Of a stretch of 24,414 nt of DNA, positions 14,295-22,599 are shown in pieces. The DNA comes from a virus. The notes beneath the pieces were generated by a model. It saw only the letters and a list, made by a program, of their open reading frames with translations. It had not been told where the DNA came from and did no database searches. The position numbers and the translations under genes were made by a program. Each line of letters starts with the position of its first letter. Within the stretch, counting starts at the first letter, position 1. The stretch is from positions 1-24,414 of the IMG/VR virus record IMGVR_UViG_3300023235_000127; one strand, 5' to 3'.

Positions 14295-16689
14295 CGTTAT
14301 CCTCTAGTAGATCTGCGTTAATCGCGGCGAATGCATTGCACATCAGGTCAACCCTCTGCTCCTTAGTGGTAGCGTCTGTGAGACCGTCCTGATACAGAGC
14401 CACGATTCGTTGGCATTTCTCCGTAGAGAAAGTAGACTCATCAGCTCTCAATACATCATACACTAAATCTTGGGTTAATTCCGTCTCTGGATTTAAGGCA
14501 GCTAGACTATAAATTACGGTGGTTTCCAGTTCTACCTTTTGTGCCTTAGTAAGTGACCTAGAGTCCCTAACCTGTGAAGCTTCTACCACTAGTTGCGTAG
14601 CGGAATCATTAAGCAGCTTCGCTGCCATAGCTGCAAATCCGTGATGCTTCTGGAAGAGCTGAATAGCGCCCATCCCCTTAGGCTTCGTATTGCGCTTCTT
14701 AGTCTGTGGAGTGCCCGTTTTAACCGGACGACCACCAGCTCCGCCAGGAGCCTTGGGCTTGGGTCTAGGTGCCCCAATATCGCCACTCTTGAATGGGCCA
14801 CGAGAAACCATAACCGGAGGACGGAACTTGTCGTCATCCTTCTTAACGCCAGGATTCTCCTTCTCTTTGATGACCTTCTCAAATTTCTGACGTTCGGTCT
14901 CAATATTGAAGTCGGTCCCAAATTGCTCAAGCATTGATTCGTCAGAGACGATACCTCGATCATACAAGTCGATCCATAGCTTTCGTTCAGAGTTCTCGTC
15001 GCGTAGATTCATCAACCCCCACTTGATGATCGGGAGACGCCTAAACTTCATTGCATCAGCGATCTTCTTTACTTCAATTCGCAACCAGTCTTCAAGCTTG
15101 CAACGAATAGTCTCAAGCTTTTCTAGTAGCAACTTGATGGACATGAAAGAGTTAGCAAAGCTACCCTTGCCAGCCATAACCGACTCGGAGACGCCTAGTG
15201 CCGCATAGATGTCCTTATCAATTTGCTCATACTTCTTTGGGTCGAAGATATTGCCCATGTTGGGTTGCAAAACCTTACCATCGATAAGATTGTCCCATAC
15301 AAGGTGGTGAACCTGTGATCCGCCAGATAGAGCTGCCGCAACACGTTCAATTTGCTCTTCAGTAGGAATGAAGCCTTCCTTAACGTCACCTAGTTGAATT
15401 AGGGTGATCGCCTGCTTCATTGACTCCACAGCGGAAATCTCTGCATCGCGCATAAGGCGCTTAAACATGACTTCCTTGTTCGCTGGGTAGATTTGAGGCG
15501 TAGCCCAATCTTCATAGTCAGCCTTGGTGATGTCCTGAATCACAGATAGGCGAGTCTCGTCCAAACGAAGTTCTGCCGCGTATGCGGAACCTTGCTTGGC
15601 TGGAAGAAGCTTACCCTTAAAGATCTCCGGTAGGTTGACCTTCGTAGTGCCGATGTCGTCGTAGTAGCGATAGGACATAAACCTAGAAAGCGGTGCCATG
15701 TCGCGCTTGCTCAACAGCATCACCCAGTAGTGTTCATTAGCGAAGCGGGATCCACGTGGCTCCATCTGTAGTGGATTCAGAGAGATATACTCCCATGGGA
15801 TCAGTGCATCCTTTTGCTTGACATCTTGTGCTGGGTCAGTGTTCGAGTTGCGAGTGTCGCCCGCTACTCGGTTCATCATAACCTCATTGACACTTCCGTT
15901 AGCGGCCTCTGCGTGACATGCGTCGCTTAACTCCTTGAGTTGGGTGATTTGATCATCTACTAGCTCGACGGCGATCGTCTTATCACGAAGCCTCCTACTA
16001 CCATCTTCTAGTTGCACCACAAGCTCGTTACCGATAACTTGTGCGGCGATACCACGCTTCATAGCAGTCTTGTCAGCCGTCTTAAGCTTCGCTTCCTTAG
16101 TCCAGATAAAGACGTTACCAGTGCTTAGAAGGTCTACCACGAAACGATGTAGACGCTCCTTTAGTCGAACCTTGGTTACCCATGCCTGATAGAAGTTGTG
16201 AACAGTCTCGTCCTCATGGACTAGGTCAATGTTCTCCACCGTAAAGTCGGCGAGTAGATGGACGATAGTTTGGACAATACCTTCAGTCTTGTATAGAAGG
16301 ACACATTGAGCAATACGTTGATGGTTGATGTTTACCTGACCACTACGACCGTATACCCACCCCTCTCGCCCCTGGTATCCATTTCCACCAAAGCCACCGT
16401 ATCGTGCGGGATTGCTATGTGGGTCAGATCCACCAAAACCACCTCCAAAACCACCACCACCGAATTCGACAGGTGGGGAATAAAGGTTACTTCCCTGGTT
16501 GTCACCATAAAATCCGAAGCCAGCCTTGGCTTGGGTGCCTAGGATTACGCCACGCTTAGAGTCTCTATAGAGTTCCCTAAACGTATTCGCGTCTCCAGGC
16601 GTAGCCTGAATGTCAACAATGGGCGCATCCCTTACGATGTCTGCTGGTGTTGCTCCAGTCGTCTTGTTACCCGGTTCGTGTTCTGCCAT
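14257..16689 (-). CDS. Portal protein
   Basis: An 810-residue portal, the dodecameric ring through which DNA enters the head. The ATG at 16689 (MAEHEPG) follows GGGAG with 8-base spacing; an upstream TTG is not favoured. The portal core starts near residue 120 (HQRIAQCVLLYKTEGIV) and contains the typical wing motif RFVVDLLSTGNVFIW, then ISLNPLQMEPRGSR, and a stem/crown region with DIYAALGVSESVMAGKGSFA and long helices after it. Residues 76-116 are Gly/Phe-rich (VEFGGGGFGGGFGGSDP). A Lys/Pro/Gly linker near 620-670 leads to a helical, acidic C-terminal domain of about 140 residues that is unusual in portals. It is longer than most portals (commonly 450-600). It follows the large terminase as usual. 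Confidence 0.9.
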   Translation of the reverse strand: MAEHEPGNKTTGATPADIVRDAPIVDIQATPGDANTFRELYRDSKRGVILGTQAKAGFGFYGDNQGSNLYSPPVEFGGGGFGGGFGGSDPHSNPARYGGFGGNGYQGREGWVYGRSGQVNINHQRIAQCVLLYKTEGIVQTIVHLLADFTVENIDLVHEDETVHNFYQAWVTKVRLKERLHRFVVDLLSTGNVFIWTKEAKLKTADKTAMKRGIAAQVIGNELVVQLEDGSRRLRDKTIAVELVDDQITQLKELSDACHAEAANGSVNEVMMNRVAGDTRNSNTDPAQDVKQKDALIPWEYISLNPLQMEPRGSRFANEHYWVMLLSKRDMAPLSRFMSYRYYDDIGTTKVNLPEIFKGKLLPAKQGSAYAAELRLDETRLSVIQDITKADYEDWATPQIYPANKEVMFKRLMRDAEISAVESMKQAITLIQLGDVKEGFIPTEEQIERVAAALSGGSQVHHLVWDNLIDGKVLQPNMGNIFDPKKYEQIDKDIYAALGVSESVMAGKGSFANSFMSIKLLLEKLETIRCKLEDWLRIEVKKIADAMKFRRLPIIKWGLMNLRDENSERKLWIDLYDRGIVSDESMLEQFGTDFNIETERQKFEKVIKEKENPGVKKDDDKFRPPVMVSRGPFKSGDIGAPRPKPKAPGGAGGRPVKTGTPQTKKRNTKPKGMGAIQLFQKHHGFAAMAAKLLNDSATQLVVEASQVRDSRSLTKAQKVELETTVIYSLAALNPETELTQDLVYDVLRADESTFSTEKCQRIVALYQDGLTDATTKEQRVDLMCNAFAAINADLLEDNDDEEDSTMARDS
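14454..14466 (-). promoter_or_regulatory. Possible internal late-promoter element in the portal gene
   Basis: The minus strand reads TTAGTGTATGATG, a full match to the shared motif, within codons for Leu-Val-Tyr-Asp. It could drive the three small genes between portal and protease. Being in a coding region, it may be chance. Confidence 0.35.
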
Positions 16690-16740
16690 ACTGTAATCTC
16701 CCTGAGCGGATCGCAATCATCAAAAAGACGATCACCTGCC

Positions 16741-16755
16741 CCTATGATACACTAA
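16741..16755 (-). promoter_or_regulatory. Late-promoter-like element upstream of the portal gene
   Basis: The minus strand reads TTAGTGTATCATAGG, 52 bases before the portal ATG. It covers the last codons and the TAG stop of an endonuclease relic, so the relic's end doubles as promoter sequence. Confidence 0.6.
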
Positions 16756-16858
16756 TATGGGTATAGGTCTTGCCAGAACATAGACTAAGCACCGTCGCAT
16801 ACCCCACGTCGAACTCCTCGGCGAGGCGTTTCTTATAGACTCCGCACTTAGTAATCAT
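16742..16858 (-). pseudogene. 38-codon in-frame homing endonuclease miniature (HTH only)
   Basis: Minus-strand ORF starting at an ATG that overlaps the preceding TGA (ATGA). It reads MITKCGVYKKRLAEEF, then DVGYATVLSLCSGKTYTHI, ending in SVS. The first residues keep the family's Gly-Val-Tyr start, and the rest is the C-terminal helix-turn-helix with its Gly-Lys-Thr-Tyr ending (usually Trp). The nuclease centre is deleted without breaking the frame. A strong alternative is that it is a small domesticated DNA-binding peptide. Confidence 0.7.
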
Positions 16859-17052
16859 GATATCGGTGTTTCAACACACCAACCGTCTGGATGCTCCTTC
16901 ATCATGTCAATTTTAGCTGCATCTAACTCTTCTCTAGATGTAGCTATGACCTTAGACACGGGATCATCCTCCGGACATGGGGGTTGTCCGGGATGCTCCA
17001 CCAGTCTATAACACCGCACTTCACACGGATACTTAATTGGATCGTTGAGCAT
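16855..17052 (-). CDS. Small hypothetical protein after the large terminase (65 aa)
   Basis: I do not recognise it. The ATG at 17052 overlaps the terminase stop (TAATG); an in-frame ATG at 17076 inside the terminase gene is possible and would add 8 residues. The protein starts with strands and Cys residues (DPIKYPCEVRCYRLVEHP), has a Pro/Cys loop (GQPPCPEDD), a helix (SREELDAAKIDMMKEH) and the ending GWCVETPIS. Four Cys could bind a metal or form cross-links. It lies between terminase and portal and may be a head-assembly accessory; that is inference. Confidence 0.65.
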   Translation of the reverse strand: MLNDPIKYPCEVRCYRLVEHPGQPPCPEDDPVSKVIATSREELDAAKIDMMKEHPDGWCVETPIS

Positions 17053-19082
17053 TAGTATGCTACACCCCCTTTCCATCTCATGGGGCGATAACCATCACCC
17101 GGTCCACCCTTACGATTCTTGAGAATCTCCTGAGGTGATCCACCGTATGCCTTGCCCCAGCCCTTTTCGTGACCATGACCCTTGATCATACGTGCCGCGT
17201 GACCAGCCAAAAGCAGGGCACTATAACGGTCTCGGCGTCTCACATCCAGACCATCGGGTTGGTCAACCATCTTCTGTAGTCCAAAACCCTCTGTTCCCTT
17301 TTCTGTCACTGTCATAACGATCGCACACAGCTCATTGGTAAGCTCGTCAATCTCACGGTAGTTACCAAGAGAGGCAATTTCGCCATCATCGTCCTCTGTG
17401 CCATAAAGCAAGTCATTGATATGCTCAGCACATAAGACATGTTCGGCATCTTCGTAATCAAACTCCGGAGAGTCTATCAGACGCTTAGCGTGCTTATTCA
17501 TCACGATGTCGTCGTCAAGACGCCCCGGGAATAGGATGCTCTTCATAATGATGTCGCGCTTAAGTGCGTGGTTAGCTGGCGCGGTCCATGTATGAAAATT
17601 GACCATCTCTAGAATGCGACGTGCATTCGGGATGGCTTTGTATTCGTCGCTTGGTTCAATCTCGATGATGGGCTGCTCACCTTCTCGGAGATACTTGGCT
17701 GAGGCCAGCATTTCCTGAATCGTGTCACCACCACCACCTTTGTCACAGGCGATGTATGCCATGTTGGGAAAACGTGACAATACGTCTTTAATCTTGCCAA
17801 TACTGACTTCCCACTTCGCCTTGTTCCAAGACTCGGTGTAGACTACCTGTGCTGTAGTTCCGACTAGCTTAAGGACAACTAGCCCGAAATTGTCGTTCCA
17901 ACGAGCAGGGTCGAGTCCCATAACATACTGAAACCCGGGCTCACCATACATTTCGTAATGAACCTCGTCAGGGTTACCTTTACCAAAAGAAGCTTCGTCA
18001 ATGATTGATCTAGGAAAGAATCCATTTGTGTCCTTGCTGAATTTGCATTCGTATTCGTGTCCAAAAATAGTGGGGTCCATGATAGCCTTGTGGTTTGCCA
18101 CAATGTCATCATCGAGGAAGCCTTCAGGCATCCCATAGTAGGGTAGCGCGAACACTGCGTATTCATGCCACACCTTACCCCAACGCTCTAGCATCTCATC
18201 TGAGACGCTAATAGTTCCATCGCGGCTCTGACGACGTAAACCCTCTTTGATAGCCTGAGGGTCACCCTTAGAGCGCGCAAAGATGTTGTATGCCTCGAAG
18301 CGTCGATAGAAATGGTTGAATTGATAGGTCGCCGTTCCTGACAGCACCAATTGGTTGCCGTTAGCTCGGCTCGATTTTTCGACCAAGTCAACAACGTCCT
18401 GATTCGCGCCTAACTCCTTCAATCTCCGAATAAACGAAGCTGTGACTACCGCCTCTGCCGGGTCCGCCTTAACACTCAAGAACGGACCAATAGCTGTGTC
18501 AAAGACAGAGTCATCAATAGACGCCACCTCATCACATACTAGCGTAGTTGCACGCATACCACGCACCTTGCTACCGTCGCCGACTGGGATGCCAGTGATC
18601 TCGGTGTTGCTGCCCACCTTGATGTAAACCTTGTCCGTAGCGAACTTCACACCGAAGTCGTTACCAGGATGGAACTTTCGAATCGTTTCCTGGAGGATAG
18701 GGGATGCCTTCACCAGGGTGTCGATGTATTGGAAGGTGAACTTCGCCTGACGGAAACCACCAGAAACGATTACTACCTTCGTTCCAGGCACCAGAAGACA
18801 TTTCAACAAGCAGAACACTGCGAGCATGAACGTCTTACCCGCTCCACGGCAGGCGAGAACCATAGGAAATTTTTTATGCCATATCGCGTGGAGCATAACG
18901 CTCTGGAATGGCAATAGACGTAACGGATCTCCAAACTGATTTCTCATGGTGAGTTCTACAAACTTAGTGAGCGAAATATCACTCACTCTGTTTACTATGT
19001 AAGGATACTGCTTCTTATCATGGATATAAAGCGACTCCTCAATAGCCTTCGTGTCTGTAACTACTTCTTGTATGACTGTCAT
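17052..19082 (-). CDS. terL: Terminase large subunit (DNA-packaging ATPase/nuclease)
   Basis: A 676-residue motor protein that pumps DNA into the head and cuts it. The ATPase domain has a Walker A (CRGAGKT, residues 78-84), a Walker B (LVCDEV with D184/E185) and a coupling motif (LSGTAT, about 248-252). The nuclease domain has MGLDPARWND (D391), YIACDKGGGGDT (D447) and a third acidic site probably near HINDLLYG (about 555-561). The ATG at 19082 overlaps the stop of a decayed endonuclease (ATGA) and has GGAG upstream within that relic. The C-terminus is Gly-rich. It lies in the usual place directly upstream of the portal gene, with a probable small subunit five genes further upstream. Confidence 0.95.
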   Translation of the reverse strand: MTVIQEVVTDTKAIEESLYIHDKKQYPYIVNRVSDISLTKFVELTMRNQFGDPLRLLPFQSVMLHAIWHKKFPMVLACRGAGKTFMLAVFCLLKCLLVPGTKVVIVSGGFRQAKFTFQYIDTLVKASPILQETIRKFHPGNDFGVKFATDKVYIKVGSNTEITGIPVGDGSKVRGMRATTLVCDEVASIDDSVFDTAIGPFLSVKADPAEAVVTASFIRRLKELGANQDVVDLVEKSSRANGNQLVLSGTATYQFNHFYRRFEAYNIFARSKGDPQAIKEGLRRQSRDGTISVSDEMLERWGKVWHEYAVFALPYYGMPEGFLDDDIVANHKAIMDPTIFGHEYECKFSKDTNGFFPRSIIDEASFGKGNPDEVHYEMYGEPGFQYVMGLDPARWNDNFGLVVLKLVGTTAQVVYTESWNKAKWEVSIGKIKDVLSRFPNMAYIACDKGGGGDTIQEMLASAKYLREGEQPIIEIEPSDEYKAIPNARRILEMVNFHTWTAPANHALKRDIIMKSILFPGRLDDDIVMNKHAKRLIDSPEFDYEDAEHVLCAEHINDLLYGTEDDDGEIASLGNYREIDELTNELCAIVMTVTEKGTEGFGLQKMVDQPDGLDVRRRDRYSALLLAGHAARMIKGHGHEKGWGKAYGGSPQEILKNRKGGPGDGYRPMRWKGGVAY

Positions 19083-19343
19083 TTAATATAACTCCAACTA
19101 CGACCGCGTTTAATATCTGTAACAACATAGCGAGAAACTCCAAATCGAGATGCTATGTCAGCCTGTGGAATACTAAGTGCTAGAAGCCTCCGAAAACTTC
19201 TTACCCATGTGACTCGCACTTATTTTTGCCTTCGTTTCATCAGTATGCCGATATCCACGCGAATCAACCACATAAGGGAAGACATTCATCAGAACTTATC
19301 CCAAGATGCTTGAAGATATTGATTATGACCAACACCACAAGCC
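19080..19343 (-). pseudogene. GIY-YIG homing endonuclease pseudogene, central and C-terminal parts
   Basis: Several frames on the minus strand carry homologous pieces in order. GVGHNQYLQASWDKF matches the intact enzyme's CNRHLQSAWSKY and ends in TGA. GYRHTDETKAKISASHMGKK matches its NUMOD3 repeat and ends in TAG. A helix-turn-helix (QADIASRFGVSRYVVTDI, then RGRSWSYIK) ends in TGA overlapping the terminase ATG. The GIY start is missing. At least two frame breaks show it is dead. This copy keeps the most internal sequence of the six relics, so it may be the youngest. Confidence 0.9.
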
Positions 19344-19673
19344 TTAGATAATACGGTCATCGTCTTCCTCCTCGTCTTCCTCTAGGTCTTCTTCTCCAGT
19401 TCCGGACTGATACCAAGAGGAGCTAAGAACGCTAGCCCCGAAGAAGGGATGAAACTCCATTACCTCCTCCATACGCCTTGCGTCACGGGTCTTCTGGACG
19501 TGATAGAACGCTTGTCTCGCGTGCCTCAAGGCTGTTTCGTTGTCACCGGCATCTAGAACTAACTGGTCATACTGGCGTTTAATCTGAGCGCGGATCTCCA
19601 ACTCCTTGTTGGTCAGGTCTAGGATCTTATCTCGAAAGCTCTTTAGCTGAGCATTTGATAGCGGGTTACTCAT
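19344..19673 (-). CDS. Acidic-tailed small protein upstream of the large terminase (109 aa)
   Basis: The ATG at 19673 (MSNPLSNAQLKSF) overlaps the upstream TGA (ATGA). Residues 5-70 form long charged helices with coiled-coil character (DKILDLTNKELEIRAQIKRQ). The middle contains EVMEFHPFFGASV, and the C-terminus is a highly acidic run (EEDLEEDEEEDDD). I do not recognise a family. Its place just ahead of the large terminase and its helical make-up leave it as an alternative candidate for the small terminase subunit, although it lacks a clear DNA-binding HTH. Confidence 0.65.
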   Translation of the reverse strand: MSNPLSNAQLKSFRDKILDLTNKELEIRAQIKRQYDQLVLDAGDNETALRHARQAFYHVQKTRDARRMEEVMEFHPFFGASVLSSSWYQSGTGEEDLEEDEEEDDDRII

Positions 19674-19918
19674 AGTGGTGTTCCGTCTGATTCGATTGCG
19701 GTGATTAGCACAGCCCATGCGTCGAAGTCCTTAAATAGAGGACGAGCAAATTGGAGCCAGTGATACACCCGGTATTGTTCTTGTTGCGTGGCGCAAACCA
19801 CACTGTAATGATTGATGTCTAGCTCACGCTTGGGAAACACTTCGTGAGTGGGTCTTACGTGGACATCGATGTCATAGGCAGCTAGAGATGATTCAATGTC
19901 ATTGACGGTGATTTGCAC
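19670..19918 (-). CDS. Small hypothetical protein (82 aa)
   Basis: I do not recognise it. The GTG start at 19918 is supported by AGGA six bases upstream; the gene overlaps the preceding one by 20 bases and the next by 4. It appears to be a compact alpha/beta protein (MQITVNDIESSLAAYDIDV, then INHYSVVCAT, then VYHWLQFARPLFKDFDAW). No motif indicates function. The tight overlaps place it in one translational unit with the nuclease and terminase genes. Confidence 0.6.
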   Translation of the reverse strand: MQITVNDIESSLAAYDIDVHVRPTHEVFPKRELDINHYSVVCATQQEQYRVYHWLQFARPLFKDFDAWAVLITAIESDGTPL

Positions 19919-20090
19919 TGGCTTCCTTGCACATCAGAATTTCAGCCTGATCGCCTTCAGAAGATGCCTTGACCTTTGACACCACATCATCTGGATCAGT
20001 GCCAAATGAGGTAACGATAAAAACAAGCCCTCTATAGCGCAGCTTGACGGTATACCACTTAGTCTTCTTGACATCATTAGTCGGCATCAT
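19899..20090 (-). CDS. Small hypothetical protein (about 63 aa)
   Basis: I do not recognise it. Adjacent ATGs lie at 20090 and 20087; the second has the better spacing (7 bases) from AAGGAG. It overlaps the end of the ERCC4-type nuclease gene. Strand-rich, with WYTVKLRYRGLVFIVTSFG followed by DPDDVVSKVKAS, suggesting a small beta-alpha domain. No motif indicates function. Confidence 0.6.
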   Translation of the reverse strand: MMPTNDVKKTKWYTVKLRYRGLVFIVTSFGTDPDDVVSKVKASSEGDQAEILMCKEASANHRQ

Positions 20091-20619
20091 CTAGCTCCTT
20101 TGCTTTCTTCATCAATCGTTTACGTTCCCATTCGTATGTCTTTATCAGAATCTTCTTCGCAGCCCGAGGGGCATGCTTCTGTCCCGTGAACAAGAAATGA
20201 ATGTCCTCGTTCTGGGATAGTGAGATTAGCCAGCTTTCGACAGCCGCCATAGCCTGGAATCGCCTCTGAGTGCTTCCAATGAAGGTCCACTTCTTGGGAT
20301 CTAGGAATTCGGCGTAGGTTTGCTGAATGATGATGTATTTGTGCTTGAACTGGCGCATACGCTCCACAGCGCGCATGAATACGTCAGGCTTCAAGATGAA
20401 GTTCCCGTAGAGTTCTTTGCCGTCTTTCTTTTTCTCAATAACAACTAGATCAGGCATCTCCAAGATGGTGTAATCCCCGGCGTCAACCTTCTGCTGAATA
20501 TAAGCAGCAACCTGATCATCACCTTGTAGATTAACAGAAAACAATCGATTGGCCAGTTTCTCTCTTGTGTCAATAACTATTGTGGGCTTAACAGGAAACT
20601 GTGATTTTGCTCTAGACAT
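20077..20619 (-). CDS. ERCC4-type nuclease
   Basis: A 180-residue protein with the XPF/ERCC4 nuclease signature: IDTREK (residues 16-21), GDYTI (48-52) and VIEKKK (60-65), corresponding to the D...GDY...ERK motif with Lys for Arg. These residues bind metal and cut branched or flapped DNA. Phage ERCC4 proteins are thought to act on recombination or replication intermediates. Its location inside the packaging cluster suggests that it may clear branches before or during packaging, as T4 endonuclease VII does with a different fold. The ATG at 20619 follows GGAG with 6-base spacing. It has no helicase domain and appears to be nuclease only. Confidence 0.78.
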   Translation of the reverse strand: MSRAKSQFPVKPTIVIDTREKLANRLFSVNLQGDDQVAAYIQQKVDAGDYTILEMPDLVVIEKKKDGKELYGNFILKPDVFMRAVERMRQFKHKYIIIQQTYAEFLDPKKWTFIGSTQRRFQAMAAVESWLISLSQNEDIHFLFTGQKHAPRAAKKILIKTYEWERKRLMKKAKELDDAD

Positions 20620-20622
20620 TTA

Positions 20623-21036
20623 TCACTCCGCACTCTTGCAGTTATCTGAGTGGGGCTCCCCATCTGGGCTGCATGCGCAGTCATAGCCACCGGTCCAACT
20701 AGGATCCCTCTCCGAGGCTCGACTATGGTCACCCGGGGTTTGACAAGCATTGATCTCAACGATGCCTTCTTGCCACTCGCTTTGCACGTATGGATGTGCG
20801 AGGACTCCGTTGGTATGCGTGATGCTGCCACCGCCAATAGTCGGAGTGCCGCCGGTAACCCATGGGCTTAGGGGTGTTAGATTGAATGTCGTATCCCAGA
20901 CGATACCGGTAGCGCAACAGCCATGGCACCTGAAGCGCTGTGGCTCCGCAGAAATCAGAATTGCGCCAGCTTGCGCTAGTCTCTTGCCGATCTCGCCGCG
21001 TCCTTCGCAAACGGGGCACTTATGTGGAATGCTCAT
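20623..21036 (-). CDS. Zinc-ribbon protein (137 aa)
   Basis: Starts CPVCEGRGEIG and later has FRCHGCCATGIV, i.e. paired Cys-x-x-Cys-x-Gly-x-Gly-like elements as in DnaJ-type zinc domains. The middle is Gly/Thr-rich with strands (TGGTPTIGGGSITHTNGVL). The C-terminal part carries more Cys/His (YDCACSPDGEPHSDNC). The ATG at 21036 follows AGAGG and overlaps the preceding gene by 17 bases. A nucleic-acid or protein-binding adapter is likely from the zinc motifs, but the exact function is unknown. Confidence 0.7.
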   Translation of the reverse strand: MSIPHKCPVCEGRGEIGKRLAQAGAILISAEPQRFRCHGCCATGIVWDTTFNLTPLSPWVTGGTPTIGGGSITHTNGVLAHPYVQSEWQEGIVEINACQTPGDHSRASERDPSWTGGYDCACSPDGEPHSDNCKSAE

Positions 21037-21931
21037 CTTCTATATCCTCTTTCTTATCTAGTTGCTTTGTTGACTGAGACTCTTTAGGCTCAGGCAAATA
21101 ATCATCGAACGCACCTACTAGCCATGAATGAGTTTTTCCATCGGGACCCGGCTCACCCTTGGCCATGCGACGAAACTCGTCAGCCGTAGCCATATTAATG
21201 CGTTTGATCTCCTCTACGAGAGAATCTCTTCTGATCTGAGTTGTTAGTTCTTGTTGCAGATCCAGGAATGTATTCCTTGTGTCCTTAATCTTGTCAAGGC
21301 GTTGTTTACGGGTCAGCTTGAGACCATCCAAGTAGTCCATGTATTCTTTCTGCCACTGATCCGCTTCCTTTTTATAGGAGTCCCCTCGACCGGCAAACCT
21401 CTTTTTCGCCTTATCTTCGTCTGAATCAGTCATCCCACCCTCCATTTCTAACATGAGGTAGGATTCTGCAAGCATTAGCATGGACTGTGCGTTTAGGTAT
21501 TTGACGTTACTGTAACTTGCGCGAATCAGCATCTCGTTTTCCGCAGTGGTTAGTGACTCTTCATCAACATTGCCACGCAAGTCCATATAGTGCCCAATGA
21601 AGATCTTGCGCTGGGCGTCGTTCATCATGGTCATGAATTCATGCGCCGAGAGACTCGCCGCCATTTCCGGAGGCAGAACAACTAGAGCAGATTTGGGTAT
21701 GGTTGTTACAATCTGGTGCGAGGTCTGCACGGGAGCCGCCTGAGGGGCTGGCTCGGGAGGAGTAGCCTTTGCCGCACGGTCCTCACGAATAATGTCGCCA
21801 ACCGAGCGCCATGCGGATGATACGCCGGGTCGTAACCGCTCTGCGATCTGGCGATGAGTATAGCCCTCTGTGTGCATTCTAATTACTTCGCGTTTCTCAT
21901 CTGGAGACCAACGCCTTCTAGCGGCTCCCAT
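21020..21931 (-). CDS. HTH protein, probable terminase small subunit
   Basis: A 303-residue protein beginning with a helix-turn-helix (WSPDEKREVIRMHTEGYTHR, then QIAERLRPGVSSA), as in small terminase subunits and related DNA-binding proteins. A Pro/Ala linker (55-70) leads to a long helical region (100-260) suited to oligomerisation, with LTRKQRLDKIKDTRNTFLDL. The C-terminal tail is charged. The small subunit recognises phage DNA and hands it to the large subunit, and the packaging-cluster location supports this. Five small genes separate it from terL, which is further than usual, so a regulator is the alternative. The ATG at 21931 overlaps the upstream stop (TAATG). Confidence 0.55.
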   Translation of the reverse strand: MGAARRRWSPDEKREVIRMHTEGYTHRQIAERLRPGVSSAWRSVGDIIREDRAAKATPPEPAPQAAPVQTSHQIVTTIPKSALVVLPPEMAASLSAHEFMTMMNDAQRKIFIGHYMDLRGNVDEESLTTAENEMLIRASYSNVKYLNAQSMLMLAESYLMLEMEGGMTDSDEDKAKKRFAGRGDSYKKEADQWQKEYMDYLDGLKLTRKQRLDKIKDTRNTFLDLQQELTTQIRRDSLVEEIKRINMATADEFRRMAKGEPGPDGKTHSWLVGAFDDYLPEPKESQSTKQLDKKEDIEDEHST

Positions 21932-22599
21932 TAGATTGGCTCCTTGCTGATGAAGATGTCATCTAGACGAACCTTTGGGTAGTTCTGGCGAACGATGGGA
22001 TGGATCAACTTAACAGGGCAACTCCCTGACTTTATTTCACGCATGATTTCCTTCTCGGTGAACTCAAAACGCTGCTTCGTGTTGTCATTAAAGGTTACAA
22101 TCACTACAGTCTTCCTATCCCTGGAGCCCTCATAGGGGTAAACATCCACATGTTCGACATCGGGCCAGCCTTTGCGCCAGATATACAGCAAGTCTTCGGA
22201 TGAAAGCCCATGAGTGGCGAAGAACACCTCCTCAATCTCTTCTGGGTCACTTGAGCGTTGCAGTTCTTGACCTGTTACAATTCGTTGTGTTACAAGGCTT
22301 CCCATCGTGGCAACTTCTTCGTAAATATCCACTGGTGGGAATGCCTTTTTGATTGTATCCTTGAATTGTTCTGCACTTAGGGTTGTATCCTTACATGCTT
22401 GAGTGAAGGTTACTCCGCCAAGGCGGAACTCAGTCAATACATCTAGAATATTAGAGGGGATGATGAACTCCTCGGGTTTGGACGGCATCAACTGGGGATG
22501 TCGAGGAAAGCGCTCGTCGCACTCTCTGCATACGAATCGATTGTCGTCCTGAATTTCGTGAGCTACCCAGCCTCTGTGTTGACAATCACTCATTGCCAT
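21931..22599 (-). CDS. Zinc-ribbon N-terminal hypothetical protein (222 aa)
   Basis: The N-terminus carries CQHRGWVAHE and FVCRECDERFPRHP, a Cys-x-His...Cys-x-x-Cys zinc-ribbon arrangement. Residues 45-90 are HTH-like (TFTQACKDTTLSAEQFKDTI). A beta-rich C-terminal domain follows (KTVVIVTFNDNTKQRFEFTE). I do not recognise a family; a DNA-binding accessory of packaging or late transcription is possible. Two ATGs are available: 22599, with AGGA at 5-base spacing, and 22593, which overlaps the stop of the upstream endonuclease relic as ATGA. I prefer 22599. Confidence 0.68.
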   Translation of the reverse strand: MAMSDCQHRGWVAHEIQDDNRFVCRECDERFPRHPQLMPSKPEEFIIPSNILDVLTEFRLGGVTFTQACKDTTLSAEQFKDTIKKAFPPVDIYEEVATMGSLVTQRIVTGQELQRSSDPEEIEEVFFATHGLSSEDLLYIWRKGWPDVEHVDVYPYEGSRDRKTVVIVTFNDNTKQRFEFTEKEIMREIKSGSCPVKLIHPIVRQNYPKVRLDDIFISKEPI

